A stretch of DNA of 41,682 bases from Bacteroides graminisolvens DSM 19988 = JCM 15093 (GCF_000428125.1 NZ_ATZI01000021.1:1-41682); one strand, 5' to 3'; counted from the stretch's first letter, positions 8,244 through 16,748 are shown. Numbers and translations are program-made. Notes: a model not told the origin generated them from the sequence alone.

Positions 8244-8915
8244 ATGACTGTTGTTTACGAAGATAATCATATTATAGTAGTTAATAAGACCAGCTCTGAG
8301 ATTGTGCAGGGTGACAAGACCGGTGATATACCTCTTTCTGAAACGGTAAAGCAGTATCTGAAGGAAAAGTATCAGAAGCCCGGTAATGTTTTTGTTGGGG
8401 TTACCCATCGCTTGGATCGTCCGGTGAGTGGTCTTGTTGTTTTTGCTAAAACCAGCAAAGCTCTTTCACGCTTGAATGAAATGTTCAAGAACAGTGAGGT
8501 GAAGAAAACCTATTGGGCCATTGTGAAAGAGTGTCCGCGAGAGCTGGAGGGTGAGTTGGTGCATTATTTGGTGCGTAATGAAAAGCAGAATAAGAGTTAC
8601 GCATACGATAAGGAAGTGCCTGACTCAAAGAAAGCCATTTTGCATTATCGTTTGATTGCCCGTTCACAGAATTATAACTTGTTAGAGGTTGACCTGAAGA
8701 CAGGCAGACATCATCAAATACGATGCCAGTTGGCAAAAATGGGATGTCCTATTAAAGGGGATTTAAAGTATGGTTTTGCCCGTTCTAATCCCGATGGAAG
8801 TATTTGCTTGCATGCTCGTAGAATATCTTTTATTCATCCGGTATCCAAAGAGCAGATAGACCTTGAGGCTCCGGTTCCGCCCGGTAGTCTTTGGAATGGA
8901 TTCAGCTTTCTATAA
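8244..8915 (+). CDS. RluA-family pseudouridine synthase
   Basis: Converts specific uridines in rRNA or tRNA to pseudouridine. The 223-residue protein has the RluA signature HRLDRPVSG with the catalytic Asp at residue 58, then VVFAKTSKALSRLN, the KTGRHHQIR segment near residue 152, and an ending typical of the family (LHARRISFIHPVSKEQ). There is no N-terminal S4 domain, as in the short RluA type (E. coli RluA is 219 residues). The exact target base cannot be told. It is the last gene of the TetR-fabG-rluA run and is followed by a strong terminator. Confidence 0.88.
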   Translation: MTVVYEDNHIIVVNKTSSEIVQGDKTGDIPLSETVKQYLKEKYQKPGNVFVGVTHRLDRPVSGLVVFAKTSKALSRLNEMFKNSEVKKTYWAIVKECPRELEGELVHYLVRNEKQNKSYAYDKEVPDSKKAILHYRLIARSQNYNLLEVDLKTGRHHQIRCQLAKMGCPIKGDLKYGFARSNPDGSICLHARRISFIHPVSKEQIDLEAPVPPGSLWNGFSFL

Positions 8916-8933
8916 AGTCAATAAGTAACACAT

Positions 8934-8977
8934 AAAAAAACCGTCCCCTGAATAGACAAAGTAGGGACGGTTTTTTT
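8934..8977 (+). terminator. Two-way terminator between convergent genes
   Basis: CCGTCCC / GGGACGG stem with a 16-base loop, flanked by seven A on the left and seven T on the right. The symmetric A and T runs let it work for the plus-strand rluA gene and for the minus-strand gene that ends at 8996. Confidence 0.92.
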
Positions 8978-8995
8978 ATATAAGTATGCTTACTG

Positions 8996-9238
8996 TTATT
9001 CGGCAGACTGAGCAGGAGTTTCACCTGTTGCAGGAGCGTCTTTAGCAGGCTCTTCTGACTTAGGTTCCTCTTTTACAGTATCTTCCTGAGCAGGCTCTTC
9101 AGTTACTGTACTGTCAGTTTTGTTCTCGTTTTGCTCTGTTACCGGTTGGTTCTTCTTTACCGGATCTTGTGCAAGAGCAAAGATGGAAGTTCCACATAGG
9201 AACATGGCCACCAATAATACTAACTTTTTCATAATCAT
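8996..9238 (-). CDS. Small acidic secreted protein of unknown function
   Basis: 80 residues (78 if the second Met is the start). A clear signal peptide, KKLVLLVAMFLCGTSIFALA, with cleavage before QDPVKK. The mature chain of about 56 residues is low-complexity, dominated by Glu, Pro, Thr, Ala and Lys (EEPAQEDTVKEEPKSEEPAK), with net negative charge and no Cys or aromatic residues, so it is probably unfolded and periplasmic. I recognise no family. It is downstream of the sigma54-type response regulator on the same strand, separated by 272 bases that hold phased repeats, a palindrome and a -24/-12-like element. A real gene is supported by the signal peptide and a dedicated terminator at 8934. 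Confidence 0.75.
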   Translation of the reverse strand: MIMKKLVLLVAMFLCGTSIFALAQDPVKKNQPVTEQNENKTDSTVTEEPAQEDTVKEEPKSEEPAKDAPATGETPAQSAE

Positions 9239-9304
9239 TTGCTTTAAAAATTGTTTATACTTAATTTACATTCTGTTTATTGAATAACTTCTGTAAAAGT
9301 ATAA

Positions 9305-9319
9305 CCAAATGCTGTGCCA
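9305..9319 (-). promoter_or_regulatory. Sigma54-like -24/-12 element (candidate)
   Basis: On the minus strand TGGCACAGCATTTGG matches the sigma54 pattern TGGCAC-N5-TTGC except that the last base is G instead of C. It would start transcription near 9293, about 55 bases before the small acidic protein. The neighbouring response regulator carries GAFTGA, the sigma54-contact motif. A competing but poor housekeeping match (TACTTTTA, minus, 9294-9301) is also present. Confidence 0.45.
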
Positions 9320-9370
9320 TAAATAAGCGTGCAGCTTTAAATGCTTGAAAACCAGCCTGTAATAGGCTTT

Positions 9371-9450
9371 GTGGTGACATTTAGGAGAATGTGGCACTCT
9401 GTAGAATCCTGTGGAAGTTGAGGCATATTTGTGGAATAGTTCCACAAATA
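9371..9450. promoter_or_regulatory. Phased TGTGG motifs and a perfect palindrome, probable activator sites
   Basis: GTGG, each preceded by T, occurs at 9371, 9391, 9411 and 9431, exactly 20 bases apart, with GTAG at 9401 in the same register. The last copy is half of a perfect inverted repeat, TATTTGTGGAA (9426-9436) and TTCCACAAATA (9440-9450), with a 3-base centre. The series lies 60-155 bases upstream of the candidate -24/-12 element, the usual place for enhancer sites of NtrC-type activators. Confidence 0.55.
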
Positions 9451-9510
9451 GAGGCGCATCGCTAACATTGTTGGCTGTTTGCTGAGCGTTGAGTTTAATT
9501 ATCCATCTTA

Positions 9511-10857
9511 TTAAAGACCTATTTCGTATAGTTTGAGCTTATTATATAATGTCTTTCTATCAATGCCCAAAAGCTGTGCAGCCTTGCTTTTGTTATTTGC
9601 AGTTTGTCTTAAAGCTTCGAGTATTTGTTGTTTCTCAGTATCTTCATTCTTAAGTGCTAGCGTAGGAGCAGCAGGAGTCAGCAACTCAGTTCCCAGTTCA
9701 GTTAATGAAATATACTCTTGTTCCGCCAGCAAAGTAGCTCTTTTAATGATGTTTTTCATCTGACGCAGATTGCCGGGCCAGTGATACCCTTGCAAAGCAG
9801 CCGAAGCTTTCATATCAAATCCGGTAACATGTTTCCCCAGTTCCCTGTTTGCCTGATCTAAGAAAAAGTTGGCAAAGAGCAAAATGTCTTCTTTTCGTTC
9901 TTTTAATTCCGGAATAGGCAGCATAAATTCATTGATGCGATGAAACAAATCTTCTCTGAAGTTCCCTTTTTCAATGGCCTCTTCCAAGTTCTCGTTTGTG
10001 GCCGCTACGAGACGAATGTCAACCGGTATCTCTTCGTTGGATCCTACCGGGCGCACTCTTCTTTCCTGCAAAGCCCTCAGCAACTGTACTTGTACCTCAT
10101 AACTAAGGTTTCCAATCTCATCAAGAAAAAGAGTTCCGCCATTGGCCGAAACAAAAGCGCCGGTTTTATCTGTCAACGCTCCGGTAAAGGCTCCTTTTTT
10201 GTGCCCGAAAAATTCGGAGGCAGCCAGCTCTTTAGGCATGGCGCCACAATCTATTGCCATAAAAGGCGCATCATTGCGATGACTTAACTGATGAATGAGA
10301 TGTGCGATGTGTTCTTTCCCTGTTCCACTGGCACCAATCAGCAAAACAGACATGTTGGTAGGTGCTACCAGTTCCACATAACGATATAATTGTTTGGCGG
10401 CGTCACTTTCTCCTTTTAGATAACCCGCTGCAAGTTCCGCTTTCGCTGTGCCGGTTGATGAGGGCGTTGGCTGGTTTGGTGTTGTTTTCACTTCAACCGG
10501 TTCAAGAGCCTCATTCATTTTCTTCAATAACTCATCCGGATTAACAGGCTTGGCTACGTAATCTTTCGCACCTAGTTTAATGGCTTGCACGGCCGATTGG
10601 ATGTCAGCATAGCCCGTCATTATAATCAGCGGAACCGGCGTTGCTTTAGCTGTGAGCCATTTGAGCAGATCAATCCCGTCGCGGTCGGGCAGCCGTAGGT
10701 CAGACAAAATCAGATCAACTTTTTCCGCAGCAATTACTTTTTGTGCATTGGCTACGCTACTAGCAGAAAAAACAAGGAACCCCTTCTTGGTTAACCAGGT
10801 TTTCAACATCATTCCGAAGGTGATGTCATCTTCAACTATGAGTACCGACTTTGTCAT
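9511..10857 (-). CDS. Sigma54-dependent NtrC-type response regulator
   Basis: 448 residues in three parts. Receiver domain at 1-118 with acidic pocket E9-D10-D11, phospho-acceptor D53 (LILSDLRLPD), T81 and K103. AAA+ domain about 147-380 with Walker A GASGTGKE at 175-182, the sigma54-contact loop GAFTGA at 222-227 and Walker B TLFLDE. Fis-type helix-turn-helix at the C-terminus (KSKAAQLLGIDRKTLYNKLK). It should activate sigma54 promoters after phosphorylation. No kinase is directly next to it; the hybrid kinase at 14430 is the nearest candidate partner. On the minus strand a housekeeping -7 box lies at 10888-10895. The gene faces away from the cyclophilin operon. Confidence 0.95.
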   Translation of the reverse strand: MTKSVLIVEDDITFGMMLKTWLTKKGFLVFSASSVANAQKVIAAEKVDLILSDLRLPDRDGIDLLKWLTAKATPVPLIIMTGYADIQSAVQAIKLGAKDYVAKPVNPDELLKKMNEALEPVEVKTTPNQPTPSSTGTAKAELAAGYLKGESDAAKQLYRYVELVAPTNMSVLLIGASGTGKEHIAHLIHQLSHRNDAPFMAIDCGAMPKELAASEFFGHKKGAFTGALTDKTGAFVSANGGTLFLDEIGNLSYEVQVQLLRALQERRVRPVGSNEEIPVDIRLVAATNENLEEAIEKGNFREDLFHRINEFMLPIPELKERKEDILLFANFFLDQANRELGKHVTGFDMKASAALQGYHWPGNLRQMKNIIKRATLLAEQEYISLTELGTELLTPAAPTLALKNEDTEKQQILEALRQTANNKSKAAQLLGIDRKTLYNKLKLYEIGL

Positions 10858-10887
10858 TTTGTTGTTTTTAGTGCATTAAACGAACTA

Positions 10888-10895
10888 CAAAGTTA
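10888..10895 (-). promoter_or_regulatory. -7 box for the response regulator gene
   Basis: TAACTTTG on the minus strand fits TAnnTTTG, 30 bases before the start codon. No clear TTTG is found at the expected distance, so only the -7 element is supported. Confidence 0.42.
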
Positions 10896-10946
10896 AAAAG
10901 TTTTAGTCTAACTTCTATATCACATAGGTATTATTAAGAAGTTTTG

Positions 10947-10978
10947 TTGGAAGTGAACGTACTAAAGTAGTACTTTTG
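10947..10978 (+). promoter_or_regulatory. Promoter of the cyclophilin-M16-MATE-kinase operon
   Basis: TACTTTTG at 10971-10978 matches the -7 box; TTG at 10947-10949 lies 21 bases upstream (TTTG also at 10943). The start codon follows at 11004. It is back-to-back with the response regulator promoter. Confidence 0.7.
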
Positions 10979-11003
10979 CAGTAATTTTTAATCTTGAAAC
11001 AGT

Positions 11004-11849
11004 ATGAAAAAGAATACTATACTTTTATTAATCATTCTGGCGGGCGGGCTTATGGCGTGTCAGTCGGGCAATAAGAAACAAACCAATATGGATCAAAACA
11101 AAGAAACGCTGTTGAAAATAGAGACAAGCATGGGAGATATTACGGTGAAGTTATATAACGAGACACCCCGTCATCGCGACAACTTCATTAAGCTGGCCGA
11201 AGAAGGTACTTATGAAGGAACCCTTTTCCATCGTGTTATTAAAGATTTTATGATTCAGGCCGGCGATCCCGAATCTAAAAACGCTCCCAAAGGAAAGATG
11301 CTGGGCTCAGGAGATGTTGGTTACACTCTTCCGGCCGAGTTTGTGTATCCTAAATATTTTCATAAGAAAGGCGTATTGAGTGCTGCCCGTCAGGGAGATA
11401 ATGTAAACCCGGAAAAAGCTTCATCGGGCTGTCAGTTTTATATTGTTACCGGACAAGTATACAGCGACTCCACTTTGTTGAGCATGGAGCAAAAGCTGAA
11501 CGAAAACAAACTGGCTACAGTCTTTAATGCGTTGGCGCAGAAGCACATGAAAGATATATATAAGATGCGTAAGGCAAACGACGAGGAAGGTTTGTATGAC
11601 TTGCAAGAAAAACTCTACGCTCAGGCAGAAGCTGAAGTTGCCAAACAGCCACAGTTCCACTTTACTCCGGAACAAGTGAAAGCATATACAACGGTAGGCG
11701 GAACCCCCCATCTAGATAATGAATATACCGTCTTTGGAGAAGTTGTTGAAGGAATGGACGTGGTAGATAAAATTCAGCAGGTAAAAACAGATCGCAGCGA
11801 CCGTCCTCAAGAAGATGTGAAGATTATTAAAGTATCTGTAATTGATTAA
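11004..11849 (+). CDS. Cyclophilin-type peptidyl-prolyl isomerase lipoprotein
   Basis: Catalyses cis-trans isomerisation of proline bonds in envelope proteins. Lipoprotein signal ending GGLMAC, lipidated Cys at residue 19. The cyclophilin fold starts near residue 35 (LLKIETSMGDITVKLYNETP), with FIKLAEEGTYEGTLFHRVIK, FMIQAGDP and later CQFYIVTG and YTVFGEVVEGMDVVDKI. An insertion of about 70 residues (around 155-225, rich in Lys, Glu and Ala) splits the cyclophilin core after the ASSGCQFYIVTG motif, common in Bacteroidetes forms. The next gene starts 3 bases after the stop, so it heads a tight operon with the M16 peptidase. Confidence 0.93.
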   Translation: MKKNTILLLIILAGGLMACQSGNKKQTNMDQNKETLLKIETSMGDITVKLYNETPRHRDNFIKLAEEGTYEGTLFHRVIKDFMIQAGDPESKNAPKGKMLGSGDVGYTLPAEFVYPKYFHKKGVLSAARQGDNVNPEKASSGCQFYIVTGQVYSDSTLLSMEQKLNENKLATVFNALAQKHMKDIYKMRKANDEEGLYDLQEKLYAQAEAEVAKQPQFHFTPEQVKAYTTVGGTPHLDNEYTVFGEVVEGMDVVDKIQQVKTDRSDRPQEDVKIIKVSVID

Positions 11850-11852
11850 TTG

Positions 11853-13094
11853 ATGTTGCAGATAAACAAACATACTTTGGCCAACGGTCTGAAGCTCGTT
11901 CACAATCGAGATGCGAGCACGCAGATGGTGGCACTAAACGTACTTTATCAGGTAGGTGCAAGAGATGAGCATCCGGATCATACCGGGTTTGCTCATCTCT
12001 TTGAGCATCTTATGTTTGGCGGTTCGCAAAACATTCCCGATTATGATACGCCTCTGCAACTGGCCGGTGGAGAAAACAATGCCTGGACTAACAATGACAT
12101 CACCAACTATTACCTTACAGTACCTAAACAAAATGTAGAAATAGGCTTTTGGCTGGAGTCCGACAGGATGCTTTGCCTTGACTTTAGCTCTAAAAGTCTG
12201 GAGGTGCAGCGCGGCGTAGTGATGGAAGAGTTCAAGCAGCGATGCCTCAACCGCCCTTACGGTGATACAGGCCACCTGCTTCGTCCGCTCGTTTACAAGG
12301 AACATCCTTACCAATGGCCTACTATTGGCAAAGAACTGAATCACATTGCGCAAGCAACGCTCCAAGAAGTTGAAGATTTCTTCTTTAGCTTTTATGCGCC
12401 CAACAATGCCATACTTGCCGTGACCGGCAACATCACTTTTGAAGAAGCTGTGCGGTTAGCGGAGAAATGGTTCGGCCCTATTCCCCGAAGAGAACTGAAA
12501 AAGCGCAACCTTCCTGCTGAACCTCAGCAGACAGAAGAAAGGCGTCTGACGGTAGAGCGTAACGTGCCCATTGAATCTCTGTACATGGCTTTCCGGATGT
12601 GTGACCGTATGCACCCGGATTACTATGCTTACGATATTTTATCGGACATACTCAGTAACGGAAGATCAAGCCGACTCATTCAGCATTTGGTGCACGACCG
12701 GCAGATCTTCTCCAGCATTGACGCCCACATCTCGGGTAGTATTGACGCCGGTTTGTTTCATATCACCGGCAAGCCCGCCAACGGAGTTAGCCTGGAAGAT
12801 GCCGAGAAAGCTGTTTGGGAAGAACTACAGATAATAAGTAACGAGCTGATTGACGAGGAAGAACTCGAGAAGGTGAAAAACAAATTTGAGTCCACACAAA
12901 TATTCGGCAACCTCAACTACCTCAACGTGGCAACTAATTTAGCCTGGTTCGAGATGTTGAGTCGTGCGGAAGACATGGATAAAGAAGTGGAAAATTACCG
13001 TGCCGTGACCTCACAGCAACTGATGGATGTAGCCCGTAAGGCTTTTACACGAACTAATTATTCCGTACTTATATATAAAAAAATAGAGTCGTAA
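11853..13094 (+). CDS. M16-family zinc peptidase (pitrilysin-like)
   Basis: 413 residues, the single-unit size of the family. The inverted zinc motif HLFEH is at residues 48-52 (H48, E51 catalytic, H52), with the downstream EEFKQR segment supplying the third metal ligand candidate. The Y-R type pocket region (LSNGRSSRL) is also present. No signal peptide is visible, so the site is probably cytoplasmic unless exported another way. A TTG codon at 11850 is in frame but ATG at 11853 is preferred. The stop overlaps the MATE start by one base. M16 enzymes degrade peptides; the substrate is unknown. Confidence 0.9.
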   Translation: MLQINKHTLANGLKLVHNRDASTQMVALNVLYQVGARDEHPDHTGFAHLFEHLMFGGSQNIPDYDTPLQLAGGENNAWTNNDITNYYLTVPKQNVEIGFWLESDRMLCLDFSSKSLEVQRGVVMEEFKQRCLNRPYGDTGHLLRPLVYKEHPYQWPTIGKELNHIAQATLQEVEDFFFSFYAPNNAILAVTGNITFEEAVRLAEKWFGPIPRRELKKRNLPAEPQQTEERRLTVERNVPIESLYMAFRMCDRMHPDYYAYDILSDILSNGRSSRLIQHLVHDRQIFSSIDAHISGSIDAGLFHITGKPANGVSLEDAEKAVWEELQIISNELIDEEELEKVKNKFESTQIFGNLNYLNVATNLAWFEMLSRAEDMDKEVENYRAVTSQQLMDVARKAFTRTNYSVLIYKKIES

Positions 13095-14449
13095 TGACAA
13101 TGAACCAACCAAAGAACATGATTTCGAACGCCGGACATTACAAAGCGCTTATTTATCTGGGATGGCCTATCATCATCGGACAGGTAGGTGTTATCGTATT
13201 AAGCTTTGCCGATACCCTAATGATAGGGCATCACAGCACACCCGAACTGGGAGCCGCGTCGTTTGTAAATAACATGTTTAACTTGGGAATCATTTTCTGC
13301 ACCGGTTTCTCGTACGGATTAACACCGGTAATCGGAGAATTCTATGGCAGCAAGAAGTTTCACGAAGCAGGTGCGGCATTGAAATCGAGCCTGCTGGCCA
13401 ACACACTGGTTGGTTTATTGCTTACCTTATTCTTTTATATTCTTTATCTCAACGTGGGGAACCTGGGGCAACCGGCGGAACTCATTCCACTCATTAAGCC
13501 CTATTACCTCACCTTGTTGGCCTCGCTGGTATTCATTATGCTGTTTAACGGTTTCAAACAATTTGCCGACGGCATAACCGATACCAAAACAGCCATGTGG
13601 ATTTTGCTGGCGGGCAATACCATGAACATCATCGGCAATTACCTGCTCATCTACGGAAAGTTCGGATTCCCCGAGATGGGTTTGCTGGGTGCCGGCATCA
13701 GTACCCTGTTTTCGCGCATAGCCATGCTGGCTGCTTTCGTGTGGATCTTTTTTCTAAGTAAACGTTACACCCGTTACAAAATAGGCTTCTTCCGTTCCGT
13801 TCGGCTATCGGGAACGTTTCGCCGACTCAATGCCCTTGGCTGGCCCATCGGTTTGCAAATGGGCATGGAAACAGCCTCGTTTAACCTTAGTGCCGTAATG
13901 ATTGGTTGGCTGGGAACGTTTCCGCTGGCGGCGCACCAAATTATGTGCACCATCTCCACCGTGGCATTCTTGGTGTACTATGGCATGGGAGCCGCTGTAG
14001 CAGTTAGGGTGAGTCACTTTAGCGGGCAGAACGATTGGGCGAATGTGCGTCGGGTGGCTTATTCCGGTTTGCGAATCATCCTTGTGTTGGCCGTCTCCAT
14101 CTCGTCCGTGCTCTTCCTTTTGCGTAATGTCATGGGCGGTTGGTTTACAGAAAGCACAGAAGTCTCTGCGCTGGTGGCAACCCTGATGATACCGATGCTG
14201 CTGTTTCAGTTTGGCGATGGCCTGCAGATTACCTTTGCCAATGCTCTTCGCGGGGTGGCCGATGTGAAACCGATGATGTTTATTGCCTTTATTTCTTATT
14301 TTATTATATCTTTGCCTCTGGGGTATTTCTTCGGTTTTGTGCTTCACTGGGGCACCGTGGGCGTGTGGATGGCACTTCCGTTCGGCTTAACTAGTGCAGG
14401 CGTCATGTTCTGGTTACGATTTAGAAAGCATGCAAAAGGTAAAGAATGA
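13094..14449 (+). CDS. MATE-family efflux transporter
   Basis: 451 residues with about 12 membrane helices, the standard MATE size. Typical signatures: WPIIIGQVGVIVLSFADTLM near residue 21, GTGFSYGLTPVIG-like segment near 75, NAMNIIGNYLLIYG-like segment (seen as NTMNIIGNYLLIYGKFG) near 180, and in the second half GWPIGLQMGMETASFNLSAV and AAHQI. MATE proteins export drugs or metabolites using Na+ or H+; the substrate is not predictable. The start overlaps the M16 stop by one base and the 3' end overlaps the kinase start if ATG 14430 is used, so translation is probably coupled along the operon. ATG at 13100 is an alternative start. Confidence 0.93.
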   Translation: MTMNQPKNMISNAGHYKALIYLGWPIIIGQVGVIVLSFADTLMIGHHSTPELGAASFVNNMFNLGIIFCTGFSYGLTPVIGEFYGSKKFHEAGAALKSSLLANTLVGLLLTLFFYILYLNVGNLGQPAELIPLIKPYYLTLLASLVFIMLFNGFKQFADGITDTKTAMWILLAGNTMNIIGNYLLIYGKFGFPEMGLLGAGISTLFSRIAMLAAFVWIFFLSKRYTRYKIGFFRSVRLSGTFRRLNALGWPIGLQMGMETASFNLSAVMIGWLGTFPLAAHQIMCTISTVAFLVYYGMGAAVAVRVSHFSGQNDWANVRRVAYSGLRIILVLAVSISSVLFLLRNVMGGWFTESTEVSALVATLMIPMLLFQFGDGLQITFANALRGVADVKPMMFIAFISYFIISLPLGYFFGFVLHWGTVGVWMALPFGLTSAGVMFWLRFRKHAKGKE

Positions 14450-16748
14450 CATAGTTACTAAAATGAAAGTTGCAGCCGGTTATTTGTTTTTGCTGGCCGC
14501 ACTGTTCTTTTCTTTGTTGTTTATCTATAACGAAATGCAGAGTCTGGTTGCTTCGGATACGGAAGAAAGTTCAAAAACCGACAGTCTGCTGCTCCTCTTG
14601 CGCGAGAAAGACAACAATACCATTGCCATGCTGCAAGAACTGAGTAATGCCAACAGTTCCTTATTGTCTACACAAGATTTAGAGCGCATCATCTCCGAGC
14701 AAGACAGAGACATCAATCGGCAGCGCGTGCAGCATCGTGTAATCACCAAGCGCGATTCGGTGATAAGACCCGTTAAGAAGAAAGGATTCTTTAAGCGCCT
14801 GGCCGAAGCGTTTGTGCCTTCCAAAGATACTGCCGTTGTGCTTAATACCTCCCTCGAATTCAGAACAGATACGGTGCTGCAACCTTATAATGCGGCCGAT
14901 TCTTTGCACCAGAAAATACGCCGCATCAGTCAGATAAAACAAAAGGCGCGCAAGGCACAAGCCGCCAATAACTCACTGCTTCAACAAACTGACAGCATAC
15001 TGAGCATGCGGATAGACAGCCTGATCAAAGGACTGGAACAGGAAGTCAGCGAACGAAGTCTGCAACAGGCACAGCTGGGGCGCGAGGTGCGGCAACGCTC
15101 CATACAAACCATCGGTTTTATAGCGCTGGGAGCCGTATTGTTGTCGGTCATCTTCCTTACACTCATTTGGCGCGACATTACCCGCAGTAACCGTTACCGA
15201 AAAGAGTTGGAGAAAGCCAATAAACGGGCGGGCGAACTGCTCGAAGCGCGCGAGAAGATGATGCTGACCATTACACATGATTTCAAAGCACCGTTGGGTT
15301 CCATTATGGGATACACCGATTTGCTTGCCCGACTTGTTGCCGACGATCGGCAGGCGTTCTATTTGGAAAACATGAAAAGCTCGTCGGAACACCTGTTGAA
15401 GCTGGTGACAGATTTGCTCGACTTCCACCGTCTGGACCTCAACAAGACCGAAGTGAATAACATCACGTTTAATCCCGCTCACCTGTTTGACGAAATTAAA
15501 GTGAGCTTCACACCACTTGCCCGCGCTAAACAGCTGCAACTGATTTGTGAGACAGACCCTGCACTTAACGGTTATTTTAAAGGTGATCCGTTGCGCATAC
15601 GGCAAATAGCCAACAATCTTCTGTCCAACGCGGTAAAGTTTACCGCCAGCGGTAGTGTTACTTTGCATACGGATTACCAAGAAGGCTACTTGCACCTCAC
15701 CGTAACCGATACGGGTAAAGGCATGGAAGAAGCCGACAAACAGCGCATTTTTCAAGAATTCACCCGCCTTCCCGGTGCGCAGGGAGAAGAAGGTTTCGGC
15801 CTGGGACTTTCCATCGTGCACAAGCTGGTGCATCTGCTCAAAGGGAACATCGAAGTGGAATCGCAGCCCGGGCAGGGAAGTTCGTTTCGCGTTACGCTGC
15901 CACTCCCCATGGTGGATAAGGGCGACAAAGAAGATGCACTTTCCGAAGGACCACGTGAACCACAGTGGGCAACCCCCACCGTTCCCGGTACGAACCTCCG
16001 CGTGCTGCTGATTGACGATGACAAAATACAACTCAACCTCACGGCTTCCATGCTGGAAGCCTACGGCATATCGGCTACCTGTTGCGAGCAGCTGGAAGAA
16101 CTCACGAACCAATTGCGCGAAAACACATTCGATGTGTTGCTGACCGACGTACAGATGCCCGCCATCAACGGATTCGATTTACTAAAACTCCTTCGTGCAT
16201 CGAACATTGCTCAGGCAAAGAACATACCCATGGTGGCGGTTACTGCCCGAAGTGATATGAGTGAAGAATCTTTCCGTGAGCACGGTTTCGCGGGCCGTCT
16301 GCATAAACCTTTCACCGTACAGGAACTGCTTGAAGTATTGAAGTGCACCAGTCGGGAAGTGCCTACATTTGTTGCACCCGCTGAGGCTGTAGAAAATCGT
16401 GTCGGGCGGTTTGACTTTGACGCTTTGCTGGCCTTCTCGGCCGATGATGCCGAGGCAGCGCTGAGCATCATAGACAGCTTTATTACTGAAACCCGTAAGA
16501 ATCAGGCGTTGCTGACCGAAGCCGGGCAGACTGCCGATGCCGACAAGGTAGCTGCCTTGGCACACAAAATGCTTCCGTTGTTCACCCTGTTGCAAGCTGC
16601 TGAGGCCGCTGCTTTGCTTGCTTGGCTGGAACAACAAAGAGGAACCGCTTATTGCGAGGAAATAAACACCAAGATTGCTGCTGCGTTGCGTGCCACTGAA
16701 GAGGTAGTGGAACAGGCATTACTCATCAAAAGTCAATATACGCTGTAA
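14430..16748 (+). CDS. Hybrid sensor histidine kinase with receiver and HPt domains
   Basis: About 772 residues. Order: TM1 (13-34), periplasmic region (35-225) with heptad-like, probably coiled segments, TM2 (226-246), HisKA with phospho-His 283 in THDFKAPLGS, ATPase with NLLSNAVKF, DTGKGM and GFGLGLSI, receiver (523-640) with Asp 573 in LLTDVQMP, and a C-terminal HPt with His 712 in AHKML. It is a full phosphorelay chain in one protein, so an external regulator is expected; the NtrC-type regulator at 9511 lacks a kinase and is the best candidate. The periplasmic part matches no sensor fold I know. ATG 14463 is an equally possible start. Confidence 0.93.
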   Translation: MQKVKNDIVTKMKVAAGYLFLLAALFFSLLFIYNEMQSLVASDTEESSKTDSLLLLLREKDNNTIAMLQELSNANSSLLSTQDLERIISEQDRDINRQRVQHRVITKRDSVIRPVKKKGFFKRLAEAFVPSKDTAVVLNTSLEFRTDTVLQPYNAADSLHQKIRRISQIKQKARKAQAANNSLLQQTDSILSMRIDSLIKGLEQEVSERSLQQAQLGREVRQRSIQTIGFIALGAVLLSVIFLTLIWRDITRSNRYRKELEKANKRAGELLEAREKMMLTITHDFKAPLGSIMGYTDLLARLVADDRQAFYLENMKSSSEHLLKLVTDLLDFHRLDLNKTEVNNITFNPAHLFDEIKVSFTPLARAKQLQLICETDPALNGYFKGDPLRIRQIANNLLSNAVKFTASGSVTLHTDYQEGYLHLTVTDTGKGMEEADKQRIFQEFTRLPGAQGEEGFGLGLSIVHKLVHLLKGNIEVESQPGQGSSFRVTLPLPMVDKGDKEDALSEGPREPQWATPTVPGTNLRVLLIDDDKIQLNLTASMLEAYGISATCCEQLEELTNQLRENTFDVLLTDVQMPAINGFDLLKLLRASNIAQAKNIPMVAVTARSDMSEESFREHGFAGRLHKPFTVQELLEVLKCTSREVPTFVAPAEAVENRVGRFDFDALLAFSADDAEAALSIIDSFITETRKNQALLTEAGQTADADKVAALAHKMLPLFTLLQAAEAAALLAWLEQQRGTAYCEEINTKIAAALRATEEVVEQALLIKSQYTL

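Noticed and set aside
9386..9410. Plus-strand sigma54 promoter at TGGCACTCTGTAGAA
   Set aside because: There is no TTGC at the -12 position and no gene starts downstream on the plus strand; the GTGG belongs to the phased series.
11421..12365. Minus-strand open frames over the cyclophilin and M16 genes
   Set aside because: They are antisense to conserved cyclophilin and HxxEH motifs and show no domain.
14973..16112. Long minus-strand open frame (379 codons) antisense to the kinase
   Set aside because: It runs opposite to well-conserved HisKA, ATPase and receiver motifs and its product has no recognisable domain; G+C-rich genes often give long empty frames on the other strand.
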